The notes under the pieces: model-generated
The model's database searches: none
Seen by the model: the letters and a program-made list of their open reading frames with translations, nothing else
What the model was told of the DNA's origin: nothing
Part shown: one piece after another, positions 1 through 12,100 of the stretch
Position numbering within the stretch: position 1 is the stretch's first letter
Layout of the letters: every line of letters begins with the position of its first letter
Source of the DNA: Xylocopa sonorina
Taxonomy: Eukaryota > Arthropoda > Insecta > Hymenoptera > Apidae
NCBI RefSeq assembly: GCF_050948175.1
Contig: NC_135209.1
Coordinates: forward strand, 4,278,001-4,342,000
Length of the DNA stretch: 64,000 nucleotides
Direction of reading: 5' to 3'
Position numbers and translations under genes: made by a program

Positions 1-927
1 GATGTATCGTGCACACCTTGAAATGTGTTCGATGATTTTGGTCAGTCAAAAGTTCGCAGAAAAATCGCGAGAATGTAAACGCTGGGCTGATCAGCAGCGC
101 AGTCCATTGATTTTCCTTCTTCTACACCTCAGGCAGGCTAATGCTCATTATCTGCATTCGAAATTGATACCGTGCACGATAGAACGGGAAGTTTAATTAA
201 ACTTGAGTCATACTATCGCTCGAATACTTTCATTACTCACCGCGTGTTATGGGTGGCCACCCTTGGGTGGCTGACGCCAGATTATTTTGACTCGTCCATT
301 CCGTACCTTTATGCACAGGATGAATAGTCGAATATATCACGGGCAACGTGCAAACTTTACATCGCGGGTAATAAGGAAACCGCCTGCGAACCGGCGATAC
401 ATCACTGACTTTGTACGCACGAATCTGAAACTTGTAAATTCGTGCAGGCGACGCAACGGCACATCTCGACACCGATTTTCGAGCCTACATTTTCTACAAA
501 AACTAAATATCCTTCCAATTAATCAGACTCGTCGAGGCGTTCTCGTACGTTCGAAGCAAATTCGCAGCTTGACGCGACACGCGAGAGAAAGCCTTTGAGC
601 TTAACCAACATCTTTCAACCCTTCTCGTGTATTTTCAAGAAGAAAAGACCCGTGACGCGAACCAAAGTACACGTCACCCTGGAATTGGACGTCCCAGTGA
701 CGCGTGAGTACGTTGACGTTCCTTGTACCGAAGTGTTAAAAGGTTAACCGTGTCCACGAGGGAAAGAGAGAGGCAGAGAACGAAACGTGCATACTCTCGA
801 GGAAAGATACGCCTGTTCGACTCCTTAAAGACGCGAGGCATCCAATGTCGCTTCGAAGTAGTAATTATATCGCGATTAAATCGTAGAAAAGTAGCAGGCA
901 GCCAATGGTAGAGTCTCGAATCCTGAA

Positions 928-1419
928 CAACGACGCAAAGTAATTTTGCAGAGGCTGTTGATCAAAATATTAATCCATAAAGGCAGCAAGAATTTCACCA
1001 GCTAGCAAGCAAAATAGAGCCAAAATCAAGACTCGCTGCAGCAACGTTTACTCAATCGCTTTTGATACAACGACGCGAAGTATTGTTTCAGAGGCTGCTG
1101 GTACCCTCTCGAAGGATCCAAATTCTACAAAGCAGACATCAAAATATTAATCCATAAAGGCAGCAAGAATTTCGCCAGCTAGCAAGACTGAGCCAAAATC
1201 AAGACTCGCTGCAGCAACGTTTACTCAATCGCTTTTGATACAACGACGCGAAATATTTTTGCAGAGGTTGCTGGTACCCTCTCGAAGGATCGAAATTCTA
1301 TAAAGTAGAGATTAAAATATTAATCCATAAAGGCAACAAGAATTTCGCCAGCTAACAAGCAAGACTGAGCCAAAATCAAGACTCGCTGCAGCAACGTTTA
1401 CTCACTCGCTTCTGATACG
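928..1419. repeat. three-copy tandem repeat, unit about 173 bp
   Basis: Copies begin with CAACGACGC at 928, 1068 and 1241. Copies 2 and 3 are about 173-179 bp. Copy 1 is about 140 bp because it lacks the part with GGTACCCTCTCGAAGGATC. All share AATATTAATCCATAAAGGCA and CTCGCTGCAGCAACGTTTAC. Confidence 0.9.
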
Positions 1420-2635
1420 CAGTAATGCTCAGGGTCGACTACATTCGCGTGTACGAACCGTGCGCAGAGAAAAACTCATTCTAGGCTAATTACTTTTCAT
1501 ACCTGTCCGAGTGCGCGCCGGTTCTGGTATTGTCCCGAACGATCGCCGCGCTCTTACGACGCTACGCGTCTTCCTGAGCGTCTTTTTTACACGCTGGCCA
1601 CGTCTCGAGTTAATCGTGCTAACCGAGGCGTGGGGGTCGCCTTCATTCAGAAGGTTTTCGGAGGTTTTCCGTTCCAGCCCGCCGTTCGAACGCCCCCAGC
1701 CGATAGATTTCATTCACTCTGACTCCAGTCACTCGCTCTTAACCTGAATTCCAACGGCGATCGGTTCAGTTGCACGCTCGACTATGAATGGAATATCTTC
1801 TCGAATAAATATTCCAGGCTACCAACAGACCGAACTCGCTAATTGCTCTTTCTATACACGTTTTTCGAGCCTCAGAGTGTATCTCGTTGGCCAAGACAAT
1901 GGCGAGTCACAAATCTGTTGACTCTTTCAATACGCCACCTGTATCTTAGTAAAGAAGGGTTCGTGGCAGTCAATGAAGTCTTTCGACCAGTTCTACATTC
2001 ACTGCAACAGGAAATGAACTACACTAAACGTTAAGAAACCAAACGATTAGCTAGCTCTAATTAAGTGGTTCGTTTCGAGTCTAAAAAAAATGAACTGGTT
2101 CCTCTCAGAAAGAGTTCTCAGGGAACAATAGAAGTAGAGGGTTGAACGCGTGACTCTGTCGCTGTAAATCCGCTTAAGGGTTAATTTCGAAATAAATTGT
2201 TCGAGGTAATTAATGATCGACGCTGTTTCACTTTCGTCGCGACAACAGGATCGAGCCACTTCCGCCTTGGCGCGCGCGTTTATCGCGCCGCCATAATTCA
2301 TCGCTCGGAATTAAGTTCTCCTTTGTTTCGAACGATCGCTGGATATCTCACCTGTGGAATATCAGATAGATTTCCGCGCGGTTGCGTAGACGCGAGCAGG
2401 GCCGAGCGTTATCGGCTGGTTTTCGTTTGAGCACGGCGCTCCATCGGCATTCCTCGAGCGGGCTGAAACATCTGGTCGGAATATTAACGAGGGACGACGA
2501 TGGCCTGTCAGCGTTCCACGGAAATTCCTCTTCCGCCGTCCGAGGGTACGAAACCGATCATCTTTCCAACGGCGACGACGATCGAAACGAAATTCCATCC
2601 ACTCGCGGCCTCCTCCGCGTCCTCGACGTTTCTTT

Positions 2636-2913
2636 CCTGCTCTCCTCTTCGTGCTGGAGAACTTCGAGCTGCTCTCAGTTTTGTTTTTGAGTTAATAGAG
2701 AGTGTATTAAACGTTTGACATTTTTTTTTTTTGGGAAGGTATCGATATTTCTGTTGGGTAGTTGGTCGCTTCTCTCGTGCTTTCCTTCTCGTGCCACGAA
2801 CTTTGAGCTACTCTCAGTTTTGTTTTTAAATTAATAGAGAGTGTATTAAATATTTGATATTTTTTTTTTTTTGAGAAGGTATCGATATTTCTGTTGAGTA
2901 GTTGGTCGCTTCT
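2636..2913. repeat. two-copy tandem duplication, unit about 139 bp
   Basis: Copies at about 2636-2774 and 2775-2913 share CTCTCAGTTTTGTTTTT, a T-run and GAAGGTATCGATATTTCTGT. The T-run lengths differ slightly between copies. Confidence 0.9.
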
Positions 2914-5261
2914 TCTTAGAATGTCGTGGGTTTACGATGTTTCACGTTACTATATGCCAACTGACGAATGCAGAGAAGGCTAAGAAATATGCGGTGGCAG
3001 AGAAAAATATATAGATTTGTCAGATTTCTATTTAGTGATCGTTAGCCTTAAAATTCTGCTACCACTTCCTTTAAAACAGCCTGTCCACTCGTGACGACGA
3101 GGAAGTTCACGAACACGGTGGCTCGTCCAACAAATTTCATTCGTTTCCTCATATCGCGGACCTGTTGGGGAGCTTCCATTCTTACGGCAGGTGCACGATT
3201 CGGGTAGATAAGTTGCATATGCGCGACGCGAGTAACCAAGTAACATACTGGTGGCTCGAAACGACACGAGGACCGCGATAAACTTGTAAAAATGGAAGTT
3301 GCGAGCTTGATGTCGTCCGGGTAACGACGGAAGTTGTCGTTCTGGGTAAATTAATTAACTTCGTCTCGATGGACTATTCATTACTCCACCAATAGAACCA
3401 GGTTCCTTCTTCTTGCGATTGCGAATTTCGTGGCACGCGCGCTCGACTTGCAATAGAAGCCATTTGTGATTTGCAGAGTTTAAAATTGATGAAAAATATT
3501 TTTTATCGCTATTTTAGATATTCAGGGTAATAGGTCGGAGTCGAGTGCTCGCTGCATTTTCAAAATCATCGTTCTAATAATTATACAGTAGCTGTTGGAG
3601 CGAAATGATAAAAAATATATTTTCAGTCCCTCGTTTCTCCCCGTACTTTTTATTCAGAACTATTAAATTATGGCGTTACACGCGATGGCAGGCGAACAAA
3701 GGCCGTGGTCTACGGCCATCAGCCAGTCGTAAGTAGATTCAGCCGGGCTGACCGCTCTCGCCCGGCTGTTTCTAGTCTAGCGCACCCAGATGAATCTACT
3801 TACTCTGCAATTAGCTCGAACGCCGTACATTGTTATCTCTGTTGGCCTATCTCGGCCACGATTTTCGAAAGCATGCGAGTAACACTCGCGAAACTCGAAG
3901 ACGACAGATCACGGAGTAATAAACGTTCCTGTGAAATTCATCCGTAACGACTCGATCCACTTTTCGAGTAAGAATATTTTTAACTCGTGTCCCTCGAGAA
4001 CGCGATTGGAGTAAAAAAAAAAGGAAGAAAAATCGACGCGAGTACCCTCTCGCGCGATACGCAGCCACGTACCTTCCTCAAACTTTTCGAGCAACGCCGT
4101 TTGACGCTTAAAACTCTTATCGTAGCAAGTTCAACAAGCACGCCGTCGAGAAGCGAATCGATAGCCGTCTCGATCGTCCAGTACGCTTTGTAACACCCTC
4201 GCATTACATCTGCTGTATGTATACATGTATATACGTGCATGGAAAATCGTTTGTCGACTGCAAAGAACGAAGAGGCAGCAACCGCGTCCCGCGAGATCCT
4301 CTCGTCTCGTCTTTCGCGGGTCCGTCGTAATTATCCCGACGATTCCCTCGTGATTACTTCCACTTCTATCGGAGGGTATACCCGATAGTTGCACGGAATA
4401 TCGATGCTTTTCCGCGCGAGCGAGTCGCGGAAAACTTGGAGCGGACGAGAGCGCGGAATTCTTCTGGACGCGAGTTATTTCGCTGTGGCGTTGCTCGCGA
4501 TATCATCCCCTTTCTTTGGGAAAGATATTCGCGATCAAAACTATTGGCTTTGCGAACAAGATGCCACGTAACTAAAAAATTTAGAACTTAAGAGATTGCA
4601 TTTGTCTACGCTATTAATTTCTATCGCACTGCATAGAAACTTAGAAGTAAGTAAAATATAAATCACTGTGCTTCGTTCTGCGTTACATGAGAATTGTATT
4701 CCCAAAAGCGCGAAATTCAGCTTCGCCTATGAGCACCTGCAATCGAGGAGACCAAGATCGCGAATGGTTTCGAAAAACTACTTGGAAGAGCCACTAGAAT
4801 TCGATTAAGAACCGCGGCACCACGGTTTCCGCGTGACTCAGAGACTGGCACGAAGATGGATGAGGATGAAGACGACTGTTATATCTGACACAGGAAGACA
4901 GGAATCTTGGTCGCAGACGTCACTTGTTCCCTGTCGCACAATGCTGAAACAGTATCCCTAAGCGCACTGTTCCATTGTTGCCTGCCCTCGACGCACTATT
5001 CCTCTGTTACGAGGCGGATAAAATATTACGTGCGAACACGTAGAGACGAAAATAGTTGCGACGAACAGGAAGCCACAGTGCTCGTCCTGATCCATCGCGA
5101 GTCATCCCGTACGATCACTGATAAATATAACCATTCGGTTCGCGATCTTGATACCCGTGATCTACTCGCTGTCTGACGATACAGACCGTCCCAACTGCAA
5201 CTGAAAATCGCGAAATACCAACCAACGATTGTCCAATAAAGCAGATCAATTCAGCTATGCA

Positions 5262-5636
5262 GAGCTATTGCACGCGCGATCCAGTCGCAGTCTGACCAGA
5301 CGGACGGCTTCCACTATAAGTAGAGGTTGCAACTGGTACGCGGGATCCAGTCGCGGTCTGACCAGGCGGGCCGCTTCCACTCTAAGTAGAGGTTACAGTT
5401 CGTACTCGCGAGTCCAGTCGAGGTCCTGCCAGACGTGTCGCTTCCACTTGGAGCAGTGGAAGCTGCGATCCAACGTACATACCATTTCTACTATAAGTAG
5501 AAGCAGCAATTCGCATGTGCGATCTAATCGCGTCCTGACAAGGCAGACCGCTTCCACTCCGCGATTCGTATTACGCGGCTACGTAGCCGCTGTCCGCCTC
5601 GTCGGACCATTTCTGCTCCAAGTAGAAGCGGTGCGT
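5262..5636. repeat. degenerate minisatellite, unit about 66 bp
   Basis: CTTCCACT-type starts recur at 5308, 5374, 5441 and 5551, with a related CATTTCTAC at 5483. Each is followed by TAAGTAGA-like sequence and a GTC-TGACCAG-CGG segment. The array stays open in one frame for 136 codons, which is a by-product of the repeat and not a gene. Confidence 0.85.
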
Positions 5637-5839
5637 TAATATTAAGATATCCGCATTCCTGCGTCGCCACGTCAATCCTTCTCGCGTCCTTTTCTCGAAC
5701 CATTCGCGAGACTCCTTGCGAAAGACCATCCCCCAAATTAAAATGAAATAGCCGTTGGTGTCCCAAGGAACAGTTCGATGGATTCGAGAGCCAAGTCTCC
5801 GAGCAATGTTGCATCTGACTGGGCCTGTTGTTTGTATAG

Positions 5840-6136
5840 GTTCGAGCACGGCCATGGCAGTAGGCGGTGCGACCCTGGTGCATTGCGGAGGACCTGGAGG
5901 GGAGGACCGACCGGCCCACCTCGCCATTCCCTCGGGAGCACTGGCACCCTCGTTGAACGCTGCACTCGGATCGAGCCTGAATTCCAGCCTGAATTCCAGC
6001 CTAAATTCCACGCTGGGTAGCATCGGAGCCGCGGCGAACGCGGCCACCGCCGCCACGGCCGCGGCTACGGCCGCATGGCCGCCAACCTTATGGCAGTACC
6101 CCGCGGCGGCCGCGGCTGCTGCAGCTGCAGCTGCAG
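5840..6136 (+). CDS. wge: wge first visible coding exon (Ala/Ser-rich N-terminus)
   Basis: A TAG acceptor at 5837-5839 precedes the exon, and the donor CAG|GTGAGA lies at 6137. From ATG 5854 it encodes MAVGGATLVHCGG..., a repeated Ser-Leu-Asn run (residues about 40-52), an Ala/Thr-rich stretch, WPPTLWQYP, and then eleven Ala that become twelve across the junction. The Ala codons are mixed (GCG, GCC, GCT, GCA), so the tract is not a pure trinucleotide slippage product. It ends in phase 1 and joins a CG start in the next exon. If the acceptor is used, four further codons (SSTA) precede the Met. Confidence 0.85.
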
Positions 6137-9100
6137 GTGAGACGGAACTACCCCTCTTCCCCTTCGTTTCGTTCCCCTTCGCGATATTATTCCACGCTCT
6201 TCTCACCACACCCTCGCTTTTCGCGACAATTTTCGTTCTGTTCGCTAATTTTTTGGGTCTTGTCGCGATTTGTTTGCGAGATGCATATCCTCCCTCCTTC
6301 GTTGCATTCCCCTCCTCGATATTATTTAACCCCCTTCTCACCTCATCCTCGCTTTTCGCGACAATTTTCGTTCTGTTCGCTAATTTTTTGGGTCTTGTCG
6401 CGGCTTATTTGTGAGAGTTATATGCCCCTTTCTTCGTTTCATTCTCCTCCTCGATATTATTCAACCCCCTTCTCACCCCGCCCTCACTTTTCGCGACAAT
6501 TTTCGTAGCTTACTAGCTTACTGTTCGCTAATTTTTTGGGTCTTGTCGCTGCTTATTCGCGAGATGCATATCCCCCTTCCTTCGTTTCATTCTCCTTCTC
6601 GATTTAATTGTCTACCCCCTTCATCCTCCCTATCTTCCACCTCGCCCTAACTTTTCGCGACAATTTTCGTTATTCGCTTACCCTGTCCGCTAATTTTTTG
6701 GGTCTTGTCGCAGCTTGTTCGCGAGATGTACATTTTTTTTTATCGATGCATGCTTCGCAACAATTTTCGTTCCCAGCTCGCTGCTTGGAAGTTGGTTTTC
6801 CTGTTCGTTAATTTAGCTCGAACTCTCAGTTTGGCTCGCTTGGACGGTGGATGGACCATGTCGCTGCATTCGCCGCGCTTGTTCCAGGGATGTATATTTT
6901 TTATGATAATCGAAAGGCAATTACGAGATACGCATCGTGGGACGACGCGTGTGTCTGCTTGTATTTAAGGAATGCGTGATTATACAGGCGGTATGATTAT
7001 GTTTCTTCGTGCGAGACATTAGCGTGGTTGCTTGAGGGGGAAGGTACAAGAGGAGTCTTATTATTTCGTCGTGTTGATTGTCTGAAGGTTTTTAGCGTCC
7101 CAGAAAAATAACATTTAATTGATCAGTGTGTTTATATAGAGTTTGAAAAGAATTTAATTCCATAGAATTTTCATTTATTCAAGTGGCATCGTTCAGCAAA
7201 AATGGTGCCTGTTATTTTTCGTATCTTTTCACGATACACGCTGCGAACGCGTAATCGTAAATTGCATTACAAACGCGGCGCAGCTCGTACAGGTCAACGA
7301 ACAAACGCGTTTTCACGTTTACATTCGCAATTATCGTTCAGAATTGAAAGAACGAGAGGGAACGGGCTACAATTGCAGTTAAATTGCATCTTCGTCAAGC
7401 AATTTATGCTCCGTCCCACGTGATGATTAAACAATTTGTCGCGAATTTTCCACGCGAACGTTCGATTCCTCTCGATGGTTCCTCCTTTTCTCGACTTGAT
7501 TCGCGCTCAATTGGAAATAGAGGAGGAAGTAGTAAAAGGCTCGGTTGTTTGTCCAATTTATCGTATTCAGGTGTGCCCAGTAGGCTTTACCGCGATTCCG
7601 CGAAACGGTCGCGTTACAACGAATATCGTTCGTATATTTTTTTTTCCCCCGCGTCGGTTAATTCTCTGGCGGATTGCGTAGCGGAATAAATCATCCTGGT
7701 AATCGGATATTTATTTGCAAACCCGTGACCGCCATTTAGTTAAGCCGAGCAAATCTTTCGGTGCTTGGCGCGCGAACCACCGCGTTGTTCCTCTCTCGTG
7801 GATCTGATGTGAGAATATTTCCATCGCCACGAACGAAAAAAAAGAGAGAAAAAACCGCAAAAAAATAGCCGCTATTAATTTTATTCGTTCGAGCGGAAGA
7901 GAAGTTTCGACGAACGCGAGCTCGTTCGACGAGCGTTCCCGAATGATCTTTTAAGCTGCGACGAACCGTTTCGCTTTTAAACAACCGTGCCACGAGACTC
8001 GAGAGGAAAATGACGTTTAATCAACTCTGATAACGTTCAGCGGTGTAAAAGGCACGCGCGTGGCGCCGTGTTTTTAATCTCTCCTCGCGCGGAGGGAGAC
8101 GAAGGTTGATTCCACGGGGTGAGAGCTGGAGCGAAACGTTTGCTTCGAAAACCTATTATAAGGGGCGACGTGAAACGCGAACGTTTCTCGCTGCTATTTT
8201 CCGCGAAACGGAAAACAGAATGCTTGGAACGCTGGAACGTTTTCGAACAACAACCCAGTCCTGGGCGAGAATCAACCCCTCCGCGTCGCGACCTCCCTTC
8301 GGTGACCGAGTGACATTTATCCGAATAACGAGCGTCTATATTCGCGTCGCCTGGCCATTTTCGCGCCACCTAAATCATTTACCAGCCCCAACGTTCGAAT
8401 CGTCGACTCTCGCGACACGTTGCCCTGCGGGGTTTGTCGATTTTCTTGATCGAACGATCGCGGAGACGTCGCCATCGCGCTGGCTAACCTTCCGCTCGAC
8501 GATAAAAAATGGTTTTTAATTTGCCGCGACAGCGGTGTATCGGAGAACTCGTCGTTCGCTGCGTGGTCGGAAATTTTCGACCAATACGGCATCGAGGAGA
8601 ACGAAAACGGTGCTTGTATCGGTTATTTTATTGCCACTGGCGTGGAAACTGGGATCGTTCTTTCTCGCGGTCTTCTTCTCCAAGCTGAAGAGGGTGCTCT
8701 CGGTTTTTCATCGATGTTCCGTTAAAAATTGCTTCGAGTCCTTTCGAATAAAATTCGCGTCGAATGCAAAGTACGGTCTCTAGCGTTGGAAAAATTGTGA
8801 TTCAGTTACTTTGCTACCAGAGGATCGATACTGAACTCTCCGTTTAGGTCGCGTCGGTGGTTCGAGTTGGACGTTACTTTTTTCTTTTTCATACAGACGG
8901 AGAATGAAACGAAATTAGCTCGATCCTTAAGATTCGTTGCAAGAATAATTAATATTTTGTACTCTAATGAAACGATCGCGTGTTGCAGCGATGCCAATGG
9001 AACCAGTTGGCTTCCCGCAAATGGGTGTTGGTCTCCAAGGTGGTCTGCAATTGGTCAGAGATCCGACAACGGGACACCTTCTTCTCATCCATGCCGCTGG

Positions 9101-12100
9101 TACGTCGAATTCAACGAAATAAATAAAACGGGACGACCTACTGCGCCTACTTCTCGATTTTGTAAAAAATAAATGTCTCGAGATTTTTCATCGACGACGA
9201 TGTCGTGATAAGAAATGAAGATGTTCGCAATCGTTTGCTCGCAGAACAAATGCAACAGGCCGTAGTGTGGCCGAATTACTCGAATCACAATAACGGAAAC
9301 GTCGCGCCACCGCCACTTCTGCTTCCGCCGCCGCCGCCGTCTCTTCAGCTTCTGAGCGACATCGGCGGGGCAAGGCTGGTCCTCACAGAAAGCAAAAGGA
9401 AACAACAGAGCACTCTGCCGATCGTTAAGATCGAGGCTGACTGCGGAGCTAGTCCCACGACTATAATCAGTAAGTTTCCACCCTTCCTCTGAAATCATCC
9501 CAAACGATTACAACGACGCGAAAAAAAAAAGAACAAAACAGAAATTCTTGTAATTTTTAAACGAAGCGCAGTGTTTTTAAATACTCGACGCGTCCGACTC
9601 TCTAAATACTCGCCAGCCTTCGTTTTAATTAAATCGCTGGATTCGTTTATTCATTTTTCAAACGCTTTGCTCGCAGCGCGAACGATTTTTAAATTTCGAA
9701 TAACTGCGCCAGTGGAATGGAAAATCGCGAAAAATCCGTGCATCGCAAATTCTTAACACTCGACAGTGATTTATTAATCTTTACTCGAACGAATCGATGG
9801 ACAATTTCTATCAGTCTCACATATTATATCAACTTAACGCGTTTGATCGCAACTCGAGACTCATCGACTCTCAGATAACATCGAAATCGAAAGGTAATTT
9901 ATTAATTTTTACTCAAACGAATCGATGGACAATTTCTATCAGACTCGCACATTATATGAACTTAACGCGTTTGATTTGAACTCGAGACTCATCGACTCTC
10001 GGATAACATCGAAATCGAAAGGTAATTTATTAATTTTTACTCAAACGAATCGATGGACAATTTCTATCAGACTCGCACGTTATATGAACTTAACGCGTTT
10101 GATTTGAACTCGAGACTCATCGACTCTCGGATAACATCGAAATCGAAAGGTAATTTATTAATTTTTACTGAAACGAATCGATGGACAATTTCTATCAGTC
10201 TCGCATATTACATCAACTTAACTTGACGCGTTTGATCGGAATTCGAGACTAATCGACTCTCAGATAACATCGAAATCCAAAATTCCACAGCGTCGACGGA
10301 GTCAACGAAGGCGTTGCAGACCGTGACATCGATGACGGGGACCCTCGTTCCGGATGCACCCCTGGTGACCACGCTGCACTATTACCCTCACGCGCCCGCG
10401 TTGGTCCAAATCAGCCAGGCAGAGCCGACGCACTGCAGATCGCAGGTAAGTCACGCTCCGCTCGTTTTTCCTGTCCGTTCACCGCTCCACATCTATCTCT
10501 CTCTTTCTCTCTCACTCTCCCTCTTTATCGCTCTTCAATCGTGTCTTTCCAACGGTCTCTTTTTTCCACCTCCTCGCCCCGTTTACTACGCGCGTTAACG
10601 TCGAGTGACAAGAGGGAAAAGCAAACGACGAAGAGGAGGGACGAGAGTAATTATGCCAAGCTCAGGGCGCGGTCCAACCGTTCGCATAATGCGGAAACGT
10701 TGTGGCACATTGTATTAATCATGCGCAAACCTATTTGCATCGCTATCTGCATAGATATTGCTAACCGGCTCGCTGTTGACCCTGCAATTCCTGGCCACGC
10801 TGAACGCTCCCCATTGGTTTGTGTCCGTCCCGGTCTTTGGTTTACTCTTCGTTGCTCATTTGTTCGTTACCCGATTTTCCAATCCCTCTCTTTCTCTCTC
10901 TCTCTCTCTCTCTGTGTCCCATTTGCGATTCGTATCGCGAACGCTGGACCGATTCCTCCTCGAATCGGTCCCTCTTTCGTACCTCCTCTTTCTGCGACTC
11001 GAAATTTTCTTTTCAACGTAATCTTCCACGCTACGCTTCGCTTGGTAGTTCTCTTCTCAAATCGCAACACGTTGCGACAGACTTGAATAAAGTTGGACTA
11101 AGCGTTTCTGGATTAATTAAACAGTTCGATCGTATGTTCGATGGGAAAGAACGATGCCGTTGTTTTTGCTTCACGTATTCCAACGCGTGGCTCTCGTCGT
11201 TACCTTCTGCGATTGTCTAACAAGTCACAGTGATCCAAACCACCGCAAGCCCTCCGAAGTATCCAATCCCAATCACCGATCGCTTCTTAATTCAGAGATA
11301 CGTACAACTACGAACACAATCGAGACACACACGATACCCTTTAACCCAATCGCAACACACATTCGTCACGATAACACTCGACCAGCTAAAGAAATAAGTA
11401 CGCAAAGACAACGGCATCGCATAATACAAGTCCAAACGTTGAAACCGAATATAGACTAGCAAAGACTCGCAGCAATCGAACGGCTGAAAATGATTAAAAA
11501 ACCCAGCGTCGAGCAACCAACGGTGCTCGTCGAACCGACGCAACCACGCAGCTTGGTCCAACTTTGACGAAAACTCCGGCGTCGCCTAACTCGCCAGTAT
11601 TTGTGATCCCGGAATATCCTGCGCGTAGCAGCGAAATTCGTTTCTGTCGAAGGCGACCTCGCCGGTTTCTTGTCTGACGCCGCCGCCTGAGGTGACCACG
11701 ATCCACGCGATCGAGCCGCCGGAAGTGGCGCCCATCGTTGGCGTGCAGGACGCGTCGAACCAGACGGACGCGCCGGAACTGGACGAGCAGGATCCACCGT
11801 TGACGGAGGCCTGCGTGAAGCAGGAGCAAAGCTTGAGTCCCTGCCAGCTGCAGAACTCCGCGAACTTGACCACGACCACCACGAACATGACGAATCTGAC
11901 CAATTTCGAGATCGTCGCTGCGTCCCCTGAAAAGGTGTGCAACGTCGTGCGAATAACCACGACCACGACCACCGTGAACCCCGCGGTCTGCAGCATCGTT
12001 GGCAAAGTGGACAAAGCGGAGAACACGATCATCAACATGGCCGACTGTCCGAAGTACTCGATCACGAAGGAGTGCAGAAGCGTCACGTCGATCGACAGGA

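Larger units (their letters stand above)
1..5839. other. non-coding DNA upstream of the first visible wge exon
   Basis: No open frame here has protein-like composition or is flanked by convincing splice sites. The region holds three tandem-repeat loci, listed separately, and otherwise unremarkable CpG-containing sequence. It may be intron or 5' flank of wge, because the first exons of this gene family are often far upstream. Confidence 0.5.

Noticed and set aside
5571..6341. 256-codon reverse-strand open frame
   Set aside because: It is antisense to the first wge exon and two repeat arrays; poly-Ala on both strands comes from the GCN/NGC repeat.
10819..11220. 133-codon open frame in wge intron 4
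   Set aside because: Runs through a CT microsatellite (Ser/Leu repeats) and lies inside an intron whose flanking exons join in phase.
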